64,000 bases of DNA from Ornithodoros turicata (GCF_037126465.1 NC_088202.1:102021962-102085961); one strand, 5' to 3'. Counted from the stretch's first letter, positions 43,093 to 54,063 are shown. Notes: a model not told the origin generated them from the letters alone. A program made the numbers and translations.

Positions 43093-43454
43093 GCCGAGTT
43101 CCTCTGTGTGAACGCGGATATTGCACCGTCACGAAGTTGCTCAGAAGACGTTGGTTCGAGTTGCCCCAAGTTGCTGGAAAAAGGTTGCTCCGTTTGAACG
43201 CAGCCTTATGGCTGTGGGATGTAACGTTGAGTCGAGTAAACGTAGAAAGGACGTTACTGTGGAAGAATTTGTTATGTCGGAGAGAGAGTTCATTCCTGTC
43301 ACGTCGCGTGCGCAGATAGAATGAAAACAAAAAGACATCATGTCGAGTGTGCGGGGTATTAAACTTGTTAGCATGACGGAACCGTTTGTTATCGTTACGA
43401 GATATATCTCGAAATTCTGAAACGAAAGTTGCCACGAATTATCTAGTAAAGAAA

Positions 43455-44132
43455 CTCGAGACGATCACAATGACAACTCAAACTTAAAAATTCGAGACCT
43501 GCAAGGACGTAGAGTGAAGAGACGGAGTCTAAGTGACCGTATTTTTAAAAAAAATGAACCGGAGGGACAACTTTTGTATGTGTTCAAAATTATCAATGTT
43601 GGATTCCGCATGGGGATCCCACACACTGCTGGCATACTCAGGAGCTGGAAGAACAAACAATGTGTACGCAATCAATTTAGTCTGAGGCAAGGCATGTTTC
43701 AAATTGCGCTTTAAGTACCGAAGTTTACCAATTGCCTTTTGTGTTACCTTGTTTGCACGATAATTACAGTTCAGATTCCAAGAAATAATTACACCTAAAT
43801 ATTTTTATTCAAGCACCCATGGGATAGCAACGTTCTGCAAATAATAGTTGAAGATTAACGGGTTTTTCCTTTAGCCAACAACAATTTAAGATAATGAATG
43901 GGGAGTTTCCAAAAAGAAAGACAGCACGGACATGCCAGCACCTTTGTTCTAGTTTAGGTACATTTACCAGGAATCACACCAGCAGCAAGGCATGCACTTA
44001 TAGTTGCAACTGATTGTTAATATCCTTGTAAATCACAGTCAGCTGCGTACAACATGAATGTTACATCACTGTGACACACTGTCGTTAATATAAATCATAA
44101 ACAAGAGGGGTCCCTATACAGAACCTTGTGGT
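43455..44132 (-). pseudogene. CR1/L2-clade reverse transcriptase fossil
   Basis: On the minus strand, PQGSV-stop-GPLLFMIYINDSV (about 44132-44075) is the RT motif before the catalytic box, followed by the eroded Asp box (VVRS-stop-L). WNLNCNYRANKVTQKAIGKL, RYLKRNLKHALPQTKLIAY and PEYASSVWDPHAESNID (43775-43560) are the thumb region, comparable to 40040-40230. A different, older family member than 38610-40821. Confidence 0.75.
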
Positions 44133-45860
44133 AACAGTTTTTTTCTTTGTTTGTAAGGAAAAAAAAAAGAGAGGAGAAATTGAGCTCGTCTCCCGACTTG
44201 TTCTGCTACTCCTAACAAATTCCCAGCCCCCTCCCCCAAAAATACGTGGTATTTTTGGTGGTGTAGTTTTGGTAATACGTGGTATCACCACTAACAGTCG
44301 TTAGTGGTGATAAGGTAGAGTACATCTGTACATATACTGTGATGGGTTGGACAGATAAGTTTCAACTCATCTTAAGACGGAAGCGTTATCTTTCTTAACT
44401 TTAGCATTTACTTTGGATGTGTAATTGAAAGGTACCTTCATTAATTTTAATTAATTTGCTAATTCGCATAAACGCAAAAAATATTGGCGATGAGCTTCGG
44501 CGACCCTTAACAACATGTACTTGGTTTCATCCACGAAGATAGCTTCGTGTTTCTTTTTTTTTTAAGCTTGGCGACCGTTACGTGGGAGGCCCTGTACATA
44601 AAACACATGGGCAAAATAGAAACAATAATAACTTACAACAATAACGAAATCAACGAGGATCAAAGTAAGAGAGAGAAAAGAAAAACGAAGTACACTTGTT
44701 CGACATACCATTAACAGCTAGGCTCTACAGTTAGGTGAAGAAACAGTGGAAATTCTTACGTTTTCAACAAATTATTTAAACATAAAAAATCTGTCAGCGA
44801 AGAAGTGTGAAAAGCATCATGCAGGAGAAGGTTCCTGTCACCGGTTGTTCGAGAGAGAGAGAGAAAAAAAAACATATTGAAAACTGCCGGTTTGGGTGAC
44901 GAAGGGGAGAAGTGACCAACAGTGACTCTGTCGTGTATGGGGAAATGCCGAAGGAGAAAGATATTTATTAAGACTTAAGAGGGATGTCACTGCTGTTGTT
45001 TACGATATTATACAAACATTTTCATCAATAATTTTTTCTTCTCCGGACCGGTATCTTCAATCATAGCTGCAGGAGAGTACTGCCTACTATATTAAAGATT
45101 TTCAGCTTTTATCGCTTCAATAGCGCAGTTTTCAACTTCATTTTTGGCGACACTCCTCTGTATATGCTTTTCTGGCATAAAGGAAATTAACTTATTATAA
45201 TCTATTACATATAAAATACAGACCGCCTTGCTTTGATTACTTTCTAACTTCGTGAGCCTACCCTCTATGGGATTCCCAGCTTTTTGAGGTGTGGAGGAAC
45301 ACAATCTAACTGAGGTGTTCGTTGTCTGGGTCACCAAATGTAGAGGATATTGTTCTTCCTGTATACATGAGTCCTGATCGGCGATGACGGAACGTTCCGG
45401 AAGCCCGGATGTGCCGGGGAGCTTCTCAACCCGTGGCCTCACTATAAGACGTCACGAATGGAACTGAAGCTTCTCCTGGTGGTGCGTGTCCGTAGCTGCG
45501 TGACATTGTCGTTGTCCGCGGGCCGCCACAGAGGCACATTCGAACAATTCTCTCACTAACAGTTTGTATGCCGCCATTTTCGTTTAAAAAGATGGTGAGC
45601 CTGGAATGAGTGTAAATAAAAGTTTTCAAGTTGCGGATGAATATATGTTATTTATATATATGTTCCAACTAAATGTGAAAGTCACGCTCAAATATTTTTA
45701 CTGAATGACGTTCTTCAAGGGTCGGAACATAACTGAATATGTGAAAAACAAAAGTCGTTTCTTTTCTTGTAGTGTTCAGAAAGACTGTTTTCTTAATCGA
45801 TTGTCATGTGTCCTACACCATTCCGAAATTAAACTTGGGTTATCGTTTAAAAGAAACTGA
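44133..45860. other. No recognisable gene
   Basis: Poly-A/T tracts near 44159 and 44551, and a GAGAGAGAGA run near 44852. Frames at 45442-45092 and 45629-45426 (-) are open for 116 and 67 codons but show no domain I recognise. Confidence 0.3.
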
Positions 45861-45950
45861 CCTGAGGGTTAATGTGGTTGTACAAAATAGAGTCGTCAGC
45901 GTCTAATTGGACAGGAACTGAAAGCTTATCCACGACATCATAAAAGGAAT
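45860..45950 (-). pseudogene. Small reverse transcriptase fragment
   Basis: The minus strand reads FYDVVDKLSVPVQLDADDSI then LYNHINPQ, resembling the RT catalytic box context (LFADDCVLY) of CR1/L2 elements. It may continue the debris at 43455-44132, separated by later sequence. Confidence 0.45.
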
Positions 45951-46372
45951 GAGGTATGGGCTTGTTCGGCTGCCCAGAGGGCGACCTCGTTCACTGCCAT
46001 CAATGCCACCTGCGGTGGCGAGGATAAGTTATTCCCAGCGTTTACTTCAGTTATTTCATCAGGCATTGTACATATTCACTGATGTAGGTCGAACACAAGA
46101 CATAATTCGCGCGACTACATGCGAAATCGCCAACATCTTCATCTGGACCTGTAGAATATAATGGAAAACTTTTCCTTCGCCCCCGACCAGCGAAAAAAGC
46201 CGGCGCCACTGTCGCCGTGCCAAATTCTAGCCGAACGTCCCTATGAGAACTGACCTAGGACCGACCCGTGTGGGATGCCAAACTCGACAGGTAGCCTTGA
46301 TGATACTACTTTTGGGCGAATGGGCGAACAGTGGGGCGAATCCATAACATACCGAGACTGTACTCTGATAGC

Positions 46373-47356
46373 CAGTGATGGCCAGTAGTTAACTACATGT
46401 AGTTAAACTACTAGTTAAACTGCCTGAATGTAGTTAAAAAGTAGGTATCAACTACTTGCAGAAATGTAGTGGCGACTACTAGTTAAACTACTATTTCTAA
46501 TAGTTCACTACAGTATTTAGATTACTGCAGGCGCCAACTACTTCCGATTTTGCACTGAAAGCTTTATGGCCCGATTGTGCTTCCGACTATTACCTTGAGC
46601 TACTTGTTTGATGAGAACGGAGGCGCATGTGTACTAAATCTTCACTTTTAATGCTTGTCTAGTGAAGCCTCATTTGCATGAACTTCCATGATAGGCAAGG
46701 CTGAGCGACGGGCAAGACACGTAAAGAGCCTTCGTCTTCGTGTTTGTTTACGTGTCTTGCCCATCGCTCAGGCTTGCCTATCATCGAATTTATCCACCAG
46801 CTAGCCTGCATTTACGCCATTCTTGCATGAACTTCCATTGAAACCGCATAAGAAGGCTACGTGATCGATCACCGTGGCCAAGCGTAAATATTTTGCGGTC
46901 CACAGTGGCGCATTCGTCACCCACTACAATATTTTATTGTGTGTGTGTCTCGTATTCATCTGTGACGAAGGAGCCTGAGTGTAAATCTCGTACATGGTCC
47001 GTCGTATGTTGTACGTACCTTTATAGCGGAAGCTTTCACTCCATAGAAAATATTTCTCAGCAAGCTCTTTTGTCAGCGCATAATATACAAGAGACAGGCA
47101 GTGGATTTTACGACAGTATGTGAATTAAGCGTCGTAGGCACGAGATTATATTTTAAATATAATTATCATTGCTTGTGATTCATATTTAGGTGTCCAAGAA
47201 CACTACAAGGGATGGGTGTTGATGGACAACGTTAAGTAGTTATAGATGTAGTTAAAATACGTTGCAGTAGTTAAAGAAGTAGTTTTAACTACCCCATCTC
47301 GAAGTAGTTAGCAGTTATAGTTAAACTACTGTAGAAGTAGTTAGTGGCCATCACTG
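46373..47356. mobile_element. Nonautonomous hAT-like element, 'GTAGTT' subterminal repeats
   Basis: 984 bp with termini CAGTGATGGCCAGTAGTTAA and the mirror AGTAGTTAGTGGCCATCACTG. Flanked by a perfect 8-bp duplication CTGATAGC (46365-46372 and 47357-47364). Ends are filled with TAGTTAAACTACT units. The centre has a 35-bp-arm hairpin (GATAGGCAAGGCTGAGCGAC...TTTACGTGTCTTGCCC, 46691-46783). The insertion splits a reading frame that continues on both sides, so it is younger than the retrotransposon. No transposase. Confidence 0.9.
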
Positions 47357-47364
47357 CTGATAGC

Positions 47365-48257
47365 GATCCTAGAATACCTCAAACCCTACGGAGTGTCTGC
47401 GGTTCAGAGGGAAATTGTTTACAGAAGAGAGGTTGACGTATCCTCCATGGCCTACCAAAAATCTAGCGTCATTCTCACCTTCTCTCCGGGCCAGTCTCTG
47501 CCCGCTGAGGTGAATTTGGGGTTTACGTCGCATCCCGTAACTGAATATATATCTCCTCCTACTCAGTGTTTCAAGTGCCAGAGGTTTGGGCACTACGCCA
47601 AAGACTGTCGTGGGACTCATCGATGTAAAATCTGCGCGGGATCGCACGACTTTTAGGATTTCACGTCCCGACGCGAGCCCAAATGTGCCAACTGCGCGGA
47701 AAATCACGTGGCGTCATATGTGGCATGCAGGATCGCCAGAGCTGCTGTGCAGCCCATGTCCGTAAGGTTGCACACGGCGACGGCAATGTAAAAACAACAG
47801 CAGCGGCACGCCCTAACCCGAGTTACGTTAAGCAACAGTCGGACTGTAATCCCTCGTCTTCATCTCTCGGACACCCTCCTCACCATGCGCCCCCCCCCCC
47901 CCCCCCAATAGAACCAAAATCGCGGCAGCTCAAGATAAAAAAGTCTTTCGCTGAAGTGGTCGTGACCGACACAGCTGGTTCCAAACCTTTATCTGTACTT
48001 CCGGATCCAGCCAAAGGTTCCCTGGAAATGTTACGCCCCACGCGTCAGGAAGGACGTGCGAGACGAACTGAGAAGCAACCTAACCGGGACAGGCAAGGTC
48101 GCGACTCTTTCACCCCGCTTTTGCCGCTCATCTTGGCCGCCTTCCGATCGGTTCTAAAGCTTATCCCAACAGCTGCTGAGCTGCCTGAGGTGCAAGCGTT
48201 GCTCATGCTGGAAACCCTTCTGAGTAGCTACCAACAAACGTGTCCTGTATCCACCAA
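47365..48257 (+). pseudogene. I-clade ORF1 (Gag-like, zinc knuckles), interrupted
   Basis: After the hAT-like insertion the frame resumes with ILEYLKPYGVSAV, REIVYRREVD, SVILTFSPGQSLPAEVNLGF and three knuckles: CFKCQRFGHYAKDC (47570-47611), CKICAGSHDF and CANCAENHVASYVAC. A TAG follows SHDF at 47653-55 and a frame change comes after the third knuckle. A Pro-rich stretch with a C-run (47889-47906) follows, then a less conserved tail to 48270. Such ORF1 proteins bind the element RNA. The frame is broken in this copy. Confidence 0.8.
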
Positions 48258-49430
48258 TGATGGCATATAGACACTCCGGGTCTTGCGTCTTTCAGTGGAA
48301 CTGCAACGGTCTACAGAACAAGTTAAGCGACTTTCGAAATTTTGTCTTCAGACACCGGATGCCCCTCCTTGCTCTCTGCGAAGCACGTGTGTCCGCCTCT
48401 TTCAGACTCTCAAGTTATGTTATCTATCGCTCTGAGAAACACACTGGGTTCAGCAGGGCGATGCTCTGCGTAAGAAAAGGCGTTCCAGTACTCTTTTTTG
48501 TTCATCTTCCGATGACCACTTCGAATATGTTGTGTGCAGTGTCCGTCTTCACGGTCAACAAGTCGCTGTTGCTTGTGTTTACATCGCTCCCCCAGTACGC
48601 ATCGAAGAACGCGAGTTCGCGTCGTTTTTTCGACTGCTTCCTCAACATTTCATCGTGTGTGTGGACTTTAATGGCCATGGCAACGTGTGGGGAAGCCAAC
48701 ATTAGGATGCGCGGGGTCGCCTCTTACAGAAGTGCCTAGAGACTTCTGGTGACATTGTTTTGAATGATGGTTCCCCGACTTTTTTTCGCGGGCCGCCGTA
48801 CTCCAGCTGCTTAGATGTCACTAAGTGCCCTGCAGCACTTGCCCCAACACTGCACTGGATGCCTGCTTTGGATACCATTGGTAGTGACCACCTGCCAGTG
48901 CTCGTATCCCATAGAGGGATACAAGGTCTTCCTAACAAAAGGAGGTTTATAAATTGGCAAGTTTTCAAGTTACGGGCAGAAGAATTGGCCCCGTCGTCCG
49001 GAAACCTGGAAGATTTTACACAGGCTTTGGGGTCCAGCCTCTCTATGGCAAGCAAGCAAATCTCTGTACTGCCAATGCACTTCTTTGCCGATATTGAATT
49101 TGAACGCCTCAGAGCAATACGACGTCGAGCAGAGCGACGGTTCCGCAAAACTGCATGTCCTCGAGACTACAATGACGTCTGTAAATTACGATGCCTTATA
49201 CACAAACACCTTCAACGCCTTGGTCGAAAGACCTGGAGGACGTTCTGTTCCTCCCTTTCCCCTTATACGCCGACCTCAGGAATTTGGCAGGTGATCAAGA
49301 CCCTCAGCTGCCCTGCTGTTGCACAGGAGACGCCCTTTCGAGCACTGGCGCTTCTCCAGGACGTACTGGAATTAACTGTTGGCGACGTCTGCTCACTCGC
49401 TCATCCTGTGACGCTCCTTAGGTGACGCTC
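48257..49430 (+). pseudogene. I-clade ORF2, AP-endonuclease domain, frameshifted
   Basis: CVFQWNCNGLQNKLSDF at 48278-48325 is the N-terminal endonuclease motif, and LLALCEARV holds the catalytic Glu. DFNGHGNVWG (about 48668-48697) corresponds to the GDFNAH motif and GSDHLPVLVS (about 48880-48910) to the SDHxP motif. Frames change between these. It would cut target DNA for target-primed reverse transcription if intact. Confidence 0.8.
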
Positions 49431-49569
49431 ACAAGCAGTCTGCCGAAGATGCTCTCAAGGTAGTCGACTTCCACTGCGGTGCTTGCGAGCCTCTGATGGA
49501 CCTAGATTTCTCCTTCAACGAACTACAGCCTGCAATTTCTGTCGCAAAGAAAGACACATTTCGACATTT

Positions 49570-49736
49570 CGATAGTACATCTTTCTCTTAATTTAGTTAT
49601 CCTGGAATCATGAATTAGCCAGCATTATGCATGTGGAGTTCCCTGTTGTATATAGAGTATGTATTGTGTTTCGTGTACCACACTAAAGGCCACGGCTGTT
49701 TGTGGGCACTTTAAATAAAATCAATCAATCAATAAT
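49570..49736 (+). mobile_element. 3' end of another non-LTR element inserted in ORF2
   Basis: AT-rich sequence ending CACTTTAAATAAAATCAATCAATCAATAA, with no coding similarity to ORF2 on either side. RT coding resumes immediately after it (LKSWRDGVVPDMWK). Its ATCA tail resembles the short tandem tails of CR1/L2 elements. Only the 3' end is present. Confidence 0.55.
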
Positions 49737-49739
49737 AAA

Positions 49740-50870
49740 CCTCAAACTCAAATCTTGGAGGGACGGAGTCGTACCTGACATGTGGAAGACTGGCCCCGTA
49801 ATCCGGGTGCTGAAACCAGGAAAGTCACCAAGAGAACTGGCATCGTTTCGGCCTATCAGCCTCACTAGCTGTCTCTGCAAACTTGTTGAAAGGCTAATCC
49901 TGAACCGCCTCGACTGGTTTCTGGAATCCCGAAGCCTTCTGATCCAGCGCAGGCTGGCTTTAGACGGGGACGTAGCACGATGGACTGCGTGATTAATGTG
50001 GTATCCCACGTGGAGCAGGCTAGTGCTGGCGGCCTCCTGACGGTTGCCGTTTTTCTGGATGTCAAGCGAGCCTATGACACCGCAAGTCACAGTCACGTGC
50101 TTCATGGACTTTTTACTATGGACGTCACGGGGAGAGACCTTGGGTGGATCTCTGACTTCCTACGAGACAGGTCCGTATACGTGAAAACCTCAGAAGGCGA
50201 AACCCTTCATCACGGTAGAGTAGCTGGTGTCCCACAGGGAAGCGTCCTTAGCCCGCTCCTGTTCAACGTTGTCATGGCCGAACTGCCCTCTCTCCTGCCA
50301 CGGGGCGTCAATGTTAGCTTGTACGCTGACGATATTTGTATCTGGTCTTCTGGAAAGCAGTGGCCAGCACTACAACGCCGCCTGAAAAGCGCGCTGGACA
50401 TTGTAGCCTCCTTCCTGGCAGAGAGAGGTATGGACCTGTCCCATGAAAAGTCTGTGGTTTTGCCCTTCACACGCCGCCATTTGAGAAACCTTCAGCTCTA
50501 CATAAGTGGGCACCCAGTGAGGCGCGTTACGCACGTCAACCGGTTCCTTAGTCTCATCCTCGACCGCATCTTATCGTGGAGAGCAGAAGTTCGCTACTTC
50601 AAAGACAGGGCATAGTCCCGACTGAATGTTCTGCGCTACCTCTGTGGTACCCGGTGGGGGCTCACTTCTAGGGCTCTTTTCGGTCTTCACCGGTCCCTTG
50701 TACGTCAGGTGCTGGTTTACCACCTTTCAGTACTGCATCATCTCTGTCCCACATCTGAGCAACTGCTGGAGACCACTCTTGCGAAGAGCATCAAGACGTG
50801 CCTCGGCGTCCACAAGTCCACATCGACTGCTCTTGTCTTCGCGGAAGCCTAGGAGCCACCTGTACCCATC
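49740..50870 (+). pseudogene. I-clade ORF2, reverse transcriptase domain, frameshifted
   Basis: Motifs in order: DMWKTGPVIRVLKPGKSP, SFRPISLTSCLCKLVERLIL, then FLDVKRAYDTASHSHVL (first catalytic Asp, about 50050-50100), GVPQGSVLSPLLFNVVMAEL (50227-50285), YADDICIWSS (50319-50350, catalytic pair) and NRFLSLILDRILSW. Stops at 50613-15 and 50851-53 and frame changes inactivate it. Confidence 0.85.
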
Positions 50871-52043
50871 ATGAGGCTCGATCAGTCTCTTAGCCACTAC
50901 ATGAGGCTGGCAACTCGCCACCATCGACACCCTTTAGTGCGCGCTTTGATTCGTCGTCCACCGTCTGGGTACAGCCAAGCCGTTCTTGCCCACCGAAGCA
51001 TCGTCCCCAAGCACAAACCTCTGCCGAAGCACCCTGACCCACTCTGGGCCCTGCCCACACCCCCTGTCCGTGTCGACGTACCTGGAGTGCCCTGGAAGAA
51101 AGCTGCGTCGACGGTTGTTCTACGGCAGCTCACCTTGGCCGTGCTTGACAGCGATAGAGGGAAGATTCAGGTTTTCACCGACTCATCAACGACGCGTTCC
51201 GGCTCTGCTTGCACCTATGTGATCCCGCAGTTGTCAGCTGAAGGATGTGCAAGACTCTCACACCGCACGGCGGCGGCGGCGGCGGAACTGCACGCGATGC
51301 GTATGGCGCTTGTCTTCATTGAATCCTCTCTATCCCCAGCTCAGTGGTCCATCTACATCGACTCCGAAGCCGCCTTACAAGTCCTTCTCTACTCTACAGG
51401 ATCAGGATGTCTGTCTCCAATGGTGCATGATGTCCTTGAAGTGTACACCTCTGCCGTATCACGGGGACATGACATCCAGTTGCAGTGGGTTTCTGGCCAT
51501 TGCGGTGTCCCCGGAAATGAGGCTGCGGATGCAGCTGAAAGGCGTGCCCATCTAGCGCGTGGTGTTCGCACGCACCCCGTCTACTTCACAAGAGGGGATG
51601 CAAAGAGCACGGTAAATGCAGTAGTGAAACGTCTGAGGGGGGAACACTGGCGTCGATGCGTCCCAGTTAACTCACTACTGCACAAAGTGGATCCAGACCT
51701 GCAGTTTTTAATGCTCCCAGCGCTCTTCCGGGCCGTTACCTCCATTATTCACCGGCTCCGTCTCAATGTGCCATATACCGGCCGCCTCCTCTTTAAACTT
51801 CGGAAGGTTTCCACACCGAATTGTTCTGAGTGCGGGGTTTTGGAGGACACAGAGCATGTTATCGAAGCCTGCCCTCGATACAGAGCACCTCGTCTTTCCC
51901 TTGAGGCTGCACTAGCCCACCTCGACAATCGCCCTTTCTCCGTTGGGAAGGTTCTAGGTTGCTGGCCTGCCCAACACCAGGTGCCGGCATTGCGAGCTCT
52001 TGTGAACTTCCTTACCGCTTCGAACTTGCTTGACACTCTGTGA
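50871..52043 (+). CDS. I-clade ORF2 C-terminal part: RNase H and zinc knuckle (open 390 codons)
   Basis: The longest intact piece of the element. RNase H: QVFTDSSTTRSGSACTYVI (51170-51226, first Asp), AAAAAELHAMRMAL (Glu), IYIDSEAALQVLL (51354-51392, Asp) and QLQWVSGHCGVPGNEAADAA (51478-51537, His and last Asp). Then HRLRLNVPYTGRLLF, a CCHC motif CSECGVLEDTEHVIEACPRY (51820-51880), and NRPFSVGKVLG before TGA at 52041-43. It belongs to the upstream RT by homology but a stop separates them here. It closely matches the remnant at 541-1184. Confidence 0.85.
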   Translation: MRLDQSLSHYMRLATRHHRHPLVRALIRRPPSGYSQAVLAHRSIVPKHKPLPKHPDPLWALPTPPVRVDVPGVPWKKAASTVVLRQLTLAVLDSDRGKIQVFTDSSTTRSGSACTYVIPQLSAEGCARLSHRTAAAAAELHAMRMALVFIESSLSPAQWSIYIDSEAALQVLLYSTGSGCLSPMVHDVLEVYTSAVSRGHDIQLQWVSGHCGVPGNEAADAAERRAHLARGVRTHPVYFTRGDAKSTVNAVVKRLRGEHWRRCVPVNSLLHKVDPDLQFLMLPALFRAVTSIIHRLRLNVPYTGRLLFKLRKVSTPNCSECGVLEDTEHVIEACPRYRAPRLSLEAALAHLDNRPFSVGKVLGCWPAQHQVPALRALVNFLTASNLLDTL

Positions 52044-52810
52044 CAACTTCGGTGACATTGTGTTCGACTATATCTGACATTGTGCAGTGAGTGTTTCTCG
52101 GCGTCTAACGTCTCTCCCTTTCCTTTCCCTGGTTTTCCTTTGTGCTTTATCCTGCTACACCCACTCTACCCCTTTCCTGTTCCACCCCTACCCCTTTCCT
52201 GTTCCTGTTTTTTTTTCACCCACAAACGCGTTTTGAAGTAGGTCGGGACCAACCTCACCATATTTTTCTTTCTTTTCCAATCCAATCCAATACTACTTTT
52301 GTGAATTTCTACGTATACTGTGAAAAGCAGTCATGGGTAAGTTACTACAAAAAGTCACACTTACAAAAAAAAAGTTACAGTCACAGTTAGCCTACAAAAA
52401 TACTCACTGAGTAACAGTTACTCTTATTTTAAACGTAACTAGTTACAACTACAGTTACCGTTTTAAAAGGTCGGATAAAGGTAACCTTCAAAAACTTTGT
52501 TTTTGCATTTATACCGTGTAGTATGCGGAGGATTTCCCATGGTCGCTAACAGCACGGTGTGAGTTAGTCTGGCCATCCTGGATGCGTATGAGGTGACAAA
52601 ATGCGTGGAATTCCTGGTTGGGAAAAACGGCAGCGTATACCTGAAGCCTCGGCAAAACGACGCGAGAGAACTGACGTGTTGTAAACATTGCCATAGCTGA
52701 GTAACTCCGTTACACTTACATTTTGCAGTCACTTTAACCAAAAGCGGTAACCAGTTACACTTAGAAGTTGCTCTTCTATAAAGTAACTATAGTCAGTACT
52801 GCAAAAAGTA

Positions 52811-53550
52811 CAGTCGACCCGCGTTTATCCGGACGGCTTCGTTTCCTGTGAAAATGTCCGGATAGCGGGGGAACCGGATAAGTGAAACACGAAAATCCAG
52901 AGTGATCCTAAAAAGGACATCTTTATTAACCATTACACAGAAAACTATCCATTGTCATCTGTTTCATTCTAATACACGCATCCAGTTCTTGCAAACCTTT
53001 GCAAATGGCATTGACCTGCGAAACATTGTTCTGTTGCCCGAAAAATAATAGCGCTGTTCTCAGTGCCGCCTGCGCATTTTCTACTGTCACAGCTGGTGCA
53101 TCCACGCTTTCATCGTTACTTTCTTCTTAAACACTATCGTATGCGACGACACTGACGATATCGTCATCTATCATTGCTGCGCAGGGGTCCTCGTTGCGGA
53201 CCTTCTCAGTCTGAAATGACCAGACTGCTCCGTGGATTACTTTTGTGTAACGTGCAAAGTCCGAAAGGGAGAAAATTCTTCCTAGCAACACCGTCTTTGT
53301 GTCAGTAAAAAGGAAGCCACGACCAGGGTTCTCGACCTCGCTTGACTAGGTGTGGGCCAAGTGTCATCCTGGATAATGACCGGATAACTGAAGCCGATTA
53401 TTGGGTATTAGTCACTTCTGTTCCCTGGAATTCTCGTCTGAGACCGGAAGCTAAAGTCCGGATAAACGAGGGCGAAATACATGGGGAGAAATACGTCTCC
53501 ATGCTTTTTTGTCCGGATAGCGCAGGATCCGGATAAATGCAGTCCGACTG
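52811..53550 (-). mobile_element. Tigger/pogo-like element
   Basis: 740 bp flanked by TA (52809-10 and 53551-52). Termini CAGTCGACCCGCGTTTATCC and the mirror GGATAAATGCAGTCCGACTG match the CAGTCGACC...TTTATCCGGA type of Tigger-like elements. Most of the transposase is gone, and only a C-terminal piece remains. Confidence 0.8.
52935..53185 (-). pseudogene. C-terminal fragment of Tigger-type (CENP-B-like) transposase
   Basis: The minus strand reads MIDDDIVSVVAYDSV, a stop, EESNDESVDAPAVTVENAQA, then LRTALLFFGQQNN and KQMTMDSFL before a stop. An acidic stretch, then a helical ALxTxxxxxxQ segment, then a K/M...FL end, is the layout of Tigger/jerky-type C-termini. The catalytic core is absent. 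Confidence 0.55.
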
Positions 53551-53640
53551 TAGTTACAGTTAAAAGCGTTACAGCGGGTCGGCTGCAGTTACAGTTAAAA
53601 GTTACATGTGACTTAGTTACTACCCAAGACTGGTGAAAAG

Positions 53641-54063
53641 CTCTCCACTTGATCATCGTCTTCGCAGACAGGAACGTGTGTTGCAACACAGATATGTTAT
53701 AATCTGAATTATCTATCGCGTCAACGAGTGTTCGAACTACAGTCATGAGAATTTTGCGATTACGTATTTTGCTCGGAATGTTCGACTCAGCGAACGTCTA
53801 CCGTTCAAGGGACGTCAGCATGAGATTAGATTAGAACAGTATGAGGTTGCTGTCTGTTCCCTGTGGATACACTGGAGGCCATTGTACTTGTACAGCTACG
53901 ATCGCAACGCGTTCCTCAAGGTCGGGACACCCCAATGACGTCATATACGGCGTGGCACAGCCCGATAAGCCTGTTTGCTTTCAGCTATCACTCGCAGGTT
54001 TTGCAAGGCTTGCAGTGGCGTTAGAAGGTGTGTCTGTGTTTATTCTGCTCTTGAGAAAGGGAA
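53641..54063. other. No recognisable gene
   Basis: Short spacer between the hAT-like nest and the foldback element. No domain, and no RNA gene. Confidence 0.3.

Larger units (their letters stand above)
42395..43205. mobile_element. PIF/Harbinger-like nonautonomous element
   Basis: 811 bp with termini GGCTCCGTTCACACAGGGC and the mirror of GGCTGCGTTCAAACGGAGC, continuing into GCAACCTTTT on both sides. Flanked by TTA (42392-94 and 43206-08), the 3-bp TWA duplication typical of PIF/Harbinger. GAGCAATTTTGGAGTTACTC and GAGTTGC/GCAACTC repeats lie at the left end. It carries SINE sequence inside and has no transposase. Confidence 0.75.
46290..52292 (+). mobile_element. I-clade non-LTR retrotransposon, interrupted by two insertions
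   Basis: Recognisable from ORF1 sequence just upstream of the hAT-like insertion (RDCTLIA frame, about 46310-46372) to the CCAATCCAATCCAATA 3' tail (52277-52292). ORF1 zinc knuckles, endonuclease, reverse transcriptase, RNase H and a C-terminal zinc knuckle are all detectable, with several frameshifts and stops. Insertions are the hAT-like element at 46373-47356 and a retrotransposon 3' end at about 49570-49736. RNase H together with a CCHC-bearing ORF1 places it in the I group. Confidence 0.85.
52328..53632. mobile_element. Nonautonomous hAT-like element, 'GTTACT' subterminal repeats, with nested Tigger-like element
   Basis: Termini CAGTCATGGGTAAGTTACT and the mirror AGTTACTACCCAAGACTG. Perfect 8-bp duplication GTGAAAAG (52320-52327 and 53633-53640). 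1,305 bp in total, of which 740 bp is a later insertion. Its GTTACAGTTA/TAACTGTAAC repeats parallel those of the elements at 32894 and 46373. It begins only about 35 bp after the I-clade 3' tail. Confidence 0.85.

Noticed and set aside
45092..45629. Gene on the minus strand (116 and 67 codon frames)
   Set aside because: The frames are in different phases and neither shows a recognisable domain. They may be transposon debris.
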